Part shown: positions 32,901 through 39,041 of the stretch, piece after piece | How positions within the stretch are numbered: the stretch's first letter is position 1 | Layout: every line of letters starts with the position of its first letter | Origin: Ruminococcaceae bacterium UBA5295 | GTDB lineage: Bacteria > Bacillota > Clostridia > Oscillospirales > Acutalibacteraceae | Assembly: GCA_002411365.1 (NCBI GenBank) | Contig: DHSD01000015.1 | Location: 1-39,041, forward strand | Direction of reading: 5' to 3' | DNA length: 39,041 nucleotides | Translations under genes and position numbers: made by a program | Notes under the pieces: generated by a model | What the model saw: only the letters and a program-made list of their open reading frames with translations | Databases searched by the model: none | Told to the model about the DNA's origin: nothing

Positions 32901-33587
32901 ATGTCTCTGTTTGCTATTGCTGACCTTCACCTTTCACTTGGCACAAATAAGCCAATGGATGTGTTTGAAGGATGGGAAAATTATGTTACTCGCCTGGAAA
33001 ATAACTGGCGCGCTGCTGTCGGCAGCGAGGACACAGTCGTCATAGCAGGCGACATTTCGTGGGCGATGAAGCTTGACGAGGCAGTGCTCGATTTCCGTTT
33101 CATTGATTCGCTGCCGGGGCACAAACTTATCATCAAAGGCAATCACGACTACTGGTGGTCAACTAAAAAAAAGATTGAAAATTTCTTTGTAAAAAATGGC
33201 TTTTCAAGCATTGAAATTATTCATAACAGCGCTGCCAAGGTAGGCGATGCGGCCGTATGTGGGACGCGCGGATGGCTGTATGACGCTGAAAGCCCGGAGG
33301 ACAAAAAAATTGTAAGCCGTGAAGTCGGGCGCCTTAATGCCTCAATTGATGCGGCACAGAAAATGGGGAAAAAGCCCATAGTGTTCCTTCATTATCCTCC
33401 GGTATATGATGGAATGGAATGCAGTGAGATTATGGATACCATAGTGAAGCGAGGCATTTCGGACTGTTACTTTGGCCATATCCACGGCCCGGCCGCCAGC
33501 CGCGCGCCGTCCGGAAAATACCGCGGTGTAAATATGCACCTTATTTCGTGCGACCATGTTGGGTTTACGCCTGTTAAAGTACGATGA
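32901..33587 (+). CDS. Metallophosphoesterase
   Basis: The 228-residue protein has the full calcineurin-like set: AIADLHLS (D-x-H), IAGDISWAM (GD), KGNHDYWW (GNHD), FLHYPPVYDG and GHIHGPA (GH-H). The substrate is unknown; members include phosphodiesterases and phosphoprotein phosphatases. ATG 32901 lies three bases after thrC, so it is co-transcribed and probably translationally coupled. Confidence 0.92.
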   Translation: MSLFAIADLHLSLGTNKPMDVFEGWENYVTRLENNWRAAVGSEDTVVIAGDISWAMKLDEAVLDFRFIDSLPGHKLIIKGNHDYWWSTKKKIENFFVKNGFSSIEIIHNSAAKVGDAAVCGTRGWLYDAESPEDKKIVSREVGRLNASIDAAQKMGKKPIVFLHYPPVYDGMECSEIMDTIVKRGISDCYFGHIHGPAASRAPSGKYRGVNMHLISCDHVGFTPVKVR

Positions 33588-33635
33588 ATAAATTAAAAAC
33601 AATTTTAGCAATCTGTAGAAACTTTTTTTGCCATG

Positions 33636-33644
33636 TGGTATAAT
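33636..33644 (+). promoter_or_regulatory. Extended -10 promoter of tig
   Basis: TGGTATAAT (33636-33644) is a consensus extended -10. The -35 region (around 33616) is poor, as is usual for extended -10 promoters. Confidence 0.6.
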
Positions 33645-33685
33645 AAATTTCGTCAATATGTAAACTTTCAGGAGGAAGCATTAAT

Positions 33686-35023
33686 ATGAGTTTGAAATCA
33701 TCTAATAAAGTAGATACAAACCGATATCAGCTTGAAGTTGCAGTGGATGCTGAAACTTTTGAAAAGGCTGTTGAGCAGACTTACCGCAGTGATAATAAAA
33801 AAATAACCATCCCAGGTTTCCGCAGAGGAAGAGCTCCGCGCAAGTTTGTAGAAAAATATTATGGTGATAACGTATTTTATGAGGGCGCCATTAACTCTGT
33901 TTATCCGAAGGCTATGGAAGACGCAATCAAGGAGTCTAAACTTGAAGTCGTTCAGGATAAAGTGGATTTTGACCTTGTTTCCGCAGGAAAAGACGGCCTC
34001 GTATTTAAGGCGACTGTCACAACAAAGCCGGAAGTGGAGATTGAGGGCTACAAAGGCTTAACTGCATGGAAAAAGCCTGTCGAAGTTACTGACAAGGACG
34101 TAGACGACGCACTCGCAAAGGTGCAGGAACGCAGCGCAAGGATGGTAACGGTAGACGATTGTGAGGCCCAGAAGGGCAACATAGCAGTACTTGACTTTGA
34201 TGGCTCCGTTGACGGCAAGCGCTTTCAGGGCGGTAAGGCGGAAAACTACAGCCTTACGCTTGGCTCGGGCGAGTTTATACCGGGATTCGAGGATCAGGTT
34301 ATTGGTCACAAAAGCGGCGAAGAATTTGATGTAAATGTAAAATTCCCAGATGATTATCAGGCAAAGGATCTTGCGGGTAAAGATGCTGTGTTCCATGTTA
34401 AGCTCCATGAAATCAAAAATAAAGAGCTGCCGGCTATTGATGATGAATTTGTCAAGGATATAAGCGAATTCAATACGCTTGACGAGTATAAAGCGGACAT
34501 TCGCAAAAAAATTACAGATTCGCGCAAAGCAGAAGCGAACGATGCCGTTGATAATCAGCTTATCGACAAACTCGTTGCACTCGTTCATGCCGATATTCCG
34601 GATGCCATGTACCAGAACCGTATAGATGACGATATCCGTGACTTTAGCTATCGCCTGCAGTCACAAGGCCTTTCAATTGCTTCTTACATGAAGTACACTG
34701 GCCTTGACCGTGACGGCCTTCGCGGCCAGTTTAAGCCTCAGGCCGAGCGTCAGGTGAAGCTACGCCTTGCTCTGGAAAAAATTGCAGATTTGGAAGAGAT
34801 TAAGCCGACCGACGAAAACGTCGAAGATGAGTATAAAAAAATCGCCGACGGATATAAAACCGATGTTGAGAAAATCAAAAAGGCTGTTGACCGCGAGGAC
34901 CTTGAAAAAGACATTGGTGTTGAAAAGGCTTATAAGCTTGTGAAAGACAAAGCTGTTATTGCTGAAGGCGAACCTCCAAAGCAGGATGGCGAAGATAAGA
35001 AAGATTCAAGTGCTGCGGAATAA
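33686..35023 (+). CDS. tig: Trigger factor
   Basis: The 445-residue chaperone has the ribosome-docking IPGFRRGRAPRKFVEKYYG (about 35-53), an FKBP-type prolyl isomerase domain (about 150-245: GNIAVLDFDGSVDGKRFQGG, GSGEFIPGFEDQVIGH) and a long helical C-terminal domain ending in an acidic, Lys-rich tail. It binds nascent chains at the exit tunnel. GGAGGAAG precedes ATG 33686. It precedes clpP, clpX and lon in the order common to many bacteria. Confidence 0.97.
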   Translation: MSLKSSNKVDTNRYQLEVAVDAETFEKAVEQTYRSDNKKITIPGFRRGRAPRKFVEKYYGDNVFYEGAINSVYPKAMEDAIKESKLEVVQDKVDFDLVSAGKDGLVFKATVTTKPEVEIEGYKGLTAWKKPVEVTDKDVDDALAKVQERSARMVTVDDCEAQKGNIAVLDFDGSVDGKRFQGGKAENYSLTLGSGEFIPGFEDQVIGHKSGEEFDVNVKFPDDYQAKDLAGKDAVFHVKLHEIKNKELPAIDDEFVKDISEFNTLDEYKADIRKKITDSRKAEANDAVDNQLIDKLVALVHADIPDAMYQNRIDDDIRDFSYRLQSQGLSIASYMKYTGLDRDGLRGQFKPQAERQVKLRLALEKIADLEEIKPTDENVEDEYKKIADGYKTDVEKIKKAVDREDLEKDIGVEKAYKLVKDKAVIAEGEPPKQDGEDKKDSSAAE

Positions 35024-35095
35024 ATTCAATGTGTTCCGCCAATGATTAAACTAAATGGCATTTTATAATTTTTCATATAAGGGGGTAAGGCTGAG

Positions 35096-35683
35096 ATGAG
35101 CAATCTTGTACCTTATGTTGTTGAACAGACGAGCCGCGGTGAGCGCTCTTACGATATCTTCTCGAGGTTACTTAATGACCGCATTATCATGCTGACTGAT
35201 GAAGTCAATGACACAACGTCAAGCCTCGTAGTAGCACAGCTGCTTTATTTGGAAGGGCAGGATCCATCGAAGGATATCAGCCTTTATATCAACAGCCCCG
35301 GCGGTTCTGTAACTGCCGGCATGGCAATTTATGACACAATGAAATACATCAAATGCGATGTGTCTACAATTTGCATAGGGCTTGCCGCAAGTATGGGATC
35401 CTTCCTGCTTTCGGCAGGAACGAAAGGCAAACGCTTCTCACTGCCGCATACTGATATCCTTATTCACCAGCCGAGCGGAGGAATGCCGCAGTCACAGGTT
35501 TCTGATATTATGATTCACGCAAGTTATCTTTCTGAAAAGAAGAAACTGTTGAATCAGCTTCTTGCCAAAAACACAGGCCAGCCGCTTGAAGTTATTGAGC
35601 GCGACACAGACCGCGACAATTTCATGACACCGGAAGAGGCTGTTAAGTATGGACTAATCGATAAAGTAATCGAAAGCCGTTGA
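35096..35683 (+). CDS. clpP: ATP-dependent Clp protease proteolytic subunit
   Basis: The 195-residue serine protease has catalytic Ser99 in GLAASMGSFLL, His124 in DILIHQPSGG and the Asp in the ERDTDRDNFM segment. It forms the tetradecameric chamber used by ClpX and other Clp ATPases. GGGGGTAAGG precedes ATG 35096. A TATAAT at 35064-35069 may give it a promoter of its own. clpX starts 14 bases downstream. Confidence 0.98.
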   Translation: MSNLVPYVVEQTSRGERSYDIFSRLLNDRIIMLTDEVNDTTSSLVVAQLLYLEGQDPSKDISLYINSPGGSVTAGMAIYDTMKYIKCDVSTICIGLAASMGSFLLSAGTKGKRFSLPHTDILIHQPSGGMPQSQVSDIMIHASYLSEKKKLLNQLLAKNTGQPLEVIERDTDRDNFMTPEEAVKYGLIDKVIESR

Positions 35684-35697
35684 GATAGGGTGATATA

Positions 35698-37038
35698 GTG
35701 GCTAATAACAACAACGAAGACGGCAGCAAAGGTAGCAAAGGTAGCAATGGCAGAGAGATATGCTGTTCATTCTGCGGAAAACCACAGAGTGAGGCGCGCC
35801 GCCTGATTGCAGGGCCTGGCGTTTTCATCTGCGACGAATGCGTTGAGCTTTGCATGTCGATCCTGAATGATGAAAAGAACCTTTCTGCCCGTCAGGAAAG
35901 CAACAGGCATCCAATTGAGCTTCCAAGGCCTCATGAAATCAAGAAAAAGCTCGACGAATATGTCATAGGCCAGGACGGAGCCAAAATTGCCCTTTCTGTA
36001 GCTGTTTATAATCATTATAAAAGGATTTACTATGGCAGAAGCAGCAATGACGTAGAACTTACAAAGAGCAATATTCTCCTTCTCGGCCCTACAGGCGTGG
36101 GCAAAACGCTTTTGGCACAGACGCTTGCTAAAATACTTGATGTGCCGTTTGCAATCGCTGACGCGACGACGCTTACCGAAGCGGGTTATGTCGGTGAAGA
36201 TGTAGAAAATATTCTTTTACGTCTTATCCAGGCGGCCGACTATGATGTTGAGCGTGCCGAGCATGGCATAATTTACATTGATGAAATCGATAAAATAGCC
36301 CGCAAGTCTGAGAATCCGTCGATTACACGTGATGTGAGCGGCGAAGGCGTTCAGCAGGCTTTGCTTAAAATCCTTGAGGGCACTATCTCGAATGTTCCTC
36401 CGCAGGGAGGCCGAAAACATCCTCAGCAGGAGTTCATCCAGATAGATACAACTAATATACTGTTTATATGCGGCGGTGCGTTTGATGGCCTCGATAAAAT
36501 CATAGAGCGCCGAAAAGCATCTTCAGGTATCGGATTCGGAGCCGAAGTTCACAGCAAGGCTGAGCTTGATTCCACTTCATGGATGGAAGAAGTCACCCCG
36601 CATGACCTTGTAAAATTTGGAATAATTCCGGAACTCGTGGGAAGGCTGCCGGTTATTGCCACTCTTGACGGCCTTGACAAGGATGCGCTTGTCCGTATTC
36701 TTACGGAGCCTAAAAACAGCCTTATTAACCAGTATAAAAAACTGTTCCAGCTTGATAAAGTCGATTTGGAATTTGAACCGGATGCGCTTGAGGCTATTGC
36801 AGAAAAAACCATGGAACGCCACACAGGTGCCCGTGGACTCAGGTCAGTAGTTGAAGAGTTTTTAACTAAACTCATGTACGATGTTCCTTCAGATTATACA
36901 ATTGAGAAGGTTACAGTAACGGCAGACACCGTGAAGAACGGCGCTGAACCGAAAATCGTGCGTAATCCGGAACGGAAGCCTGTGAGACTGAAAATATCAG
37001 CACATGGCAGGCGCGGCCGAAATGACACCGCATCCTGA
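35698..37038 (+). CDS. clpX: ATP-dependent Clp protease ATPase subunit ClpX
   Basis: The 446-residue AAA+ unfoldase has the N-terminal zinc domain CSFCGKPQSEARRLIAGPGV with FICDECVELC, Walker A GPTGVGKT, pore loop GYVGEDVE, Walker B IIYIDEIDKIA and the RKASSGIGFGAE region that carries the IGF loop for ClpP docking. A Ser/Gly/Lys-rich stretch of about 18 residues precedes the zinc domain. GTG 35698 has GATAGGGTG upstream. Confidence 0.97.
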   Translation: MANNNNEDGSKGSKGSNGREICCSFCGKPQSEARRLIAGPGVFICDECVELCMSILNDEKNLSARQESNRHPIELPRPHEIKKKLDEYVIGQDGAKIALSVAVYNHYKRIYYGRSSNDVELTKSNILLLGPTGVGKTLLAQTLAKILDVPFAIADATTLTEAGYVGEDVENILLRLIQAADYDVERAEHGIIYIDEIDKIARKSENPSITRDVSGEGVQQALLKILEGTISNVPPQGGRKHPQQEFIQIDTTNILFICGGAFDGLDKIIERRKASSGIGFGAEVHSKAELDSTSWMEEVTPHDLVKFGIIPELVGRLPVIATLDGLDKDALVRILTEPKNSLINQYKKLFQLDKVDLEFEPDALEAIAEKTMERHTGARGLRSVVEEFLTKLMYDVPSDYTIEKVTVTADTVKNGAEPKIVRNPERKPVRLKISAHGRRGRNDTAS

Positions 37039-37048
37039 ATGATGTGGA

Positions 37049-37097
37049 GACTGCTGCAGCGTAACGGTTTTGTTGCGTAACTGCGGCAGTCTTTTTT
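37049..37097 (+). terminator. Terminator between clpX and lon
   Basis: GACTGCTGCAG (37049-37059) pairs with CTGCGGCAGTC (37081-37091), with an inner CGTAAC/GTTGCG helix, followed by six Ts. The T-run runs directly into the lon ribosome binding site AAGGAG (37098-37103). Confidence 0.85.
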
Positions 37098-37110
37098 AAG
37101 GAGCTTTTTT

Positions 37111-39041
37111 ATGAGCAGTGAAATTGAATTGCAGAAATCTGATATTATTACTCTGCCTGCACTTGCACTGCGCGGCCTTGTTATATTTCCAGGTATGCTA
37201 TTGCAGTTTGATGTTGGCAGGCAGAAGTCTATACATGCACTTGAGAAGGCAATGAAGAGCGACCAGATGATTTTTCTTGTTGCTCAGAAAAACCTGGCAG
37301 ACAATGACCCAAACGGTGACCAGATTTACCGTGTTGGTGTTGTAGCAAAGATCAAGCAGGTAATACACCGCAGCGATGAGGGCATACGGCTTTTTGCTGA
37401 AGGGCTTTACCGCGCTGAGGTCGTTTCTGTAAGGAGTACTGATCCATGCATTGTTGTTGACCTTAACCGCATTGATACCCTGGCTTATAGGCCTACAAAG
37501 CGCACAGAAGCCCTTGTGCGTTACACAGAAGGGCTTTTTGAAGACTATATACAGAACTATAGCCACATTCCTCCGGATATTGTTATTGGTGTCATCCAGA
37601 AAAAAGACTGCGGTGATCTTGCAGACTATATTGCGGCAAATATCATGTTTGACTATAATGAGAAGCAGAAAATACTTGAAGAGCTGCACCCTGTAAGGCG
37701 GTTGGAAAAACTTGCAGCCGTACTAAAAAAGGAAATACAGATACTTTCTCTTGAGTCGAAGATAAGTGAAAAGGCAAAGAACCAGATTGATGAAAATCAG
37801 CGTGAATATTTTCTCAGGGAGCAGATGCGCGCGATTTCCAACGAACTGGGTGAGAGCGACAACCCGCAGCAGGAAGCCGACGAAATGCGCGAACGTGTTG
37901 AAAAAGCAAAATTGCCTAAACTTCAGCACGACAAGCTTATAAAAGAGTGCGACCGCCTTTCAAAAATGCCGGAAGGCTCACATGAAGCAAGCGTTATTGT
38001 AAGCTATATTGATACTTGCCTTGATTTGCCGTGGAATAAATCGACGCGCGACCATTTTGACCTAAAAAAAGCAAAGCGTGTTCTTGACCGCGACCATTAT
38101 GGCCTTACAAAAGTGAAAGAGCGCATACTTGAAATACTTGCGGTGAAAAAGCTTGCCCCTGATATCCGCGGGCAGATTATTTGCCTTGTAGGGCCTCCAG
38201 GGGTCGGGAAAACATCTATTGCCCACTCCATAGCTGAGGCCATGGGAAGAAAATACGTCCGTGTTTCCCTCGGCGGAGTGCAGGATGAATCTGATATTGT
38301 CGGCCACCGGCGCACATATATTGGCTCGATGCCAGGACGCATAATAGCGGCGCTGAGGCAGGCCGGAACGAATAATCCATTGCTCCTCCTTGATGAAATA
38401 GATAAAATCGGCAATAACTACCGCGGCGATCCGTCTGCTGCCCTCCTTGAGGTACTGGATCCAGAGCAGAACCGCGCATTTTACGACCATTATATCGATA
38501 TGCCGTTTGACCTTAGCAATGTGCTGTTCCTGACAACAGCAAATGATGCCAGCGAGATTCCGGAGCCTCTTTACGACAGAATGGATGTAATTACGTTAGG
38601 CAGCTACACACATGAGGAGAAATACCACATTGCAACAGAGCACCTCATACCCAAGCAGCTAAAAAAACATGGTATGACTTCTAAGATGCTTCATTTTACT
38701 CCGGCGGCTGTGCATAAGCTGATTGATGCCTACACGCGTGAAGCCGGAGTCCGTAGCCTTGAGCGCCAAATAGCTTCGTTATGCCGTAAGTGCGCACGCA
38801 CTTTTGTTGACGATAAAACCGCAAAGATTACCGTGACGCCCGCAAGGTTGTCAAAGCTGCTTGGCCCAGAAAAGTTCAAAGATGAAACAGCCGGCAAGAA
38901 AGATATGGTTGGGCTTGTAAACGGTCTTGCGTGGACCAGTGTGGGCGGCACATTGCTGCAGATAGAAGTTGCCGTAATGGACGGCACTGGCAAAATAGAG
39001 CTTACAGGTTCGCTTGGCGATGTGATGAAAGAATCTGCAAA
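37111..39041 (+). CDS. lon: ATP-dependent protease Lon (3' end outside window)
   Basis: From ATG 37111 (AAGGAG seven bases upstream) the frame stays open to the last base, 643 codons. It has the Lon N-terminal substrate domain (LPALALRGLVIFPGMLLQFD), a coiled linker (NQREYFLREQMRAISNELGE), Walker A GPPGVGKTS (about 360), Walker B LLLDEIDKIG and the sensor segment EPLYDRMDVI. It ends in the first strands of the serine-lysine protease domain (VNGLAWTSVGGTLLQIEVAV). The catalytic Ser and Lys lie beyond the window. It degrades damaged and regulatory proteins. Confidence 0.97.
   Translation, partial: MSSEIELQKSDIITLPALALRGLVIFPGMLLQFDVGRQKSIHALEKAMKSDQMIFLVAQKNLADNDPNGDQIYRVGVVAKIKQVIHRSDEGIRLFAEGLYRAEVVSVRSTDPCIVVDLNRIDTLAYRPTKRTEALVRYTEGLFEDYIQNYSHIPPDIVIGVIQKKDCGDLADYIAANIMFDYNEKQKILEELHPVRRLEKLAAVLKKEIQILSLESKISEKAKNQIDENQREYFLREQMRAISNELGESDNPQQEADEMRERVEKAKLPKLQHDKLIKECDRLSKMPEGSHEASVIVSYIDTCLDLPWNKSTRDHFDLKKAKRVLDRDHYGLTKVKERILEILAVKKLAPDIRGQIICLVGPPGVGKTSIAHSIAEAMGRKYVRVSLGGVQDESDIVGHRRTYIGSMPGRIIAALRQAGTNNPLLLLDEIDKIGNNYRGDPSAALLEVLDPEQNRAFYDHYIDMPFDLSNVLFLTTANDASEIPEPLYDRMDVITLGSYTHEEKYHIATEHLIPKQLKKHGMTSKMLHFTPAAVHKLIDAYTREAGVRSLERQIASLCRKCARTFVDDKTAKITVTPARLSKLLGPEKFKDETAGKKDMVGLVNGLAWTSVGGTLLQIEVAVMDGTGKIELTGSLGDVMKESA

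Noticed and set aside
1..39041. CRISPR arrays, tRNA or rRNA genes, intact insertion sequences
   Set aside because: No regularly spaced repeats, no cloverleaf arms and no intact transposase with terminal inverted repeats were seen.

Overview
The window looks like a low-to-moderate GC, endospore-forming member of the Clostridia, probably Oscillospirales. This rests on spmA/spmB, an AbrB-type regulator, strong AGGAGG-like ribosome binding sites, frequent TTG/GTG starts, and the Firmicutes-type runs rplS-lepB-rbgA-rnhB-yraN and tig-clpP-clpX-lon. No rRNA, tRNA or CRISPR array was seen. The organism cannot be named from the sequence alone.

Positions 1-9000 are accessory and heavily decayed. The window opens with the 3' part of a zinc-ribbon gene typical of recombinase-bearing elements, followed by three scrambled relics of large serine recombinases (308-887). 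Next is an apparent operon (1021-5799). It holds a very large secreted protein with a repetitive beta-rich region, thrombospondin type 3 calcium repeats and a von Willebrand A domain, then two paralogous membrane-anchored proteins that arose by a tandem duplication which also copied the tail of the large gene. The signal peptide of the large gene is out of frame with the rest. From 5800 to 9000 there are remnants of a GH130 glycosidase, a sugar nucleotidyltransferase and an MFS transporter around one intact gene, an N5-(carboxyethyl)ornithine synthase-like dehydrogenase, plus a possible tiny lipoprotein gene.

Positions 9100-18966 hold spmAB (minus strand), an AbrB regulator, a divergent DegT-family aminotransferase, and a polysaccharide precursor cluster. 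The cluster order is acetyltransferase, aminotransferase, UDP-GlcNAc dehydrogenase, oxidoreductase, 2-epimerase and glycosyltransferase. The first five enzymes match the complete WbpA-B-E-D-I route to UDP-ManNAc(3NAc)A, known mainly from Gram-negative O-antigens. The last gene is a WbuB-like glycosyltransferase. No flippase or polymerase is present here.

Positions 19000-28150 are single genes and short operons: pyrB with a fused PyrI-type zinc domain, yebC, a small membrane protein, acyP, a GNAT acetyltransferase, a DegV protein, an unusual [FeFe]-hydrogenase-like protein, an oligoendopeptidase F gene broken by one missing base, and a short-chain dehydrogenase.

Positions 28200-39041 are conserved housekeeping genes: rplS with a structured leader, lepB, rbgA, rnhB, yraN, thrC, a metallophosphoesterase, tig, clpP, clpX and the first two thirds or more of lon, which runs off the end. 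This is a protein synthesis, folding and turnover block. Many promoters (TTGACA/TATAAT type, 17-base spacer) and intrinsic terminators can be read directly.
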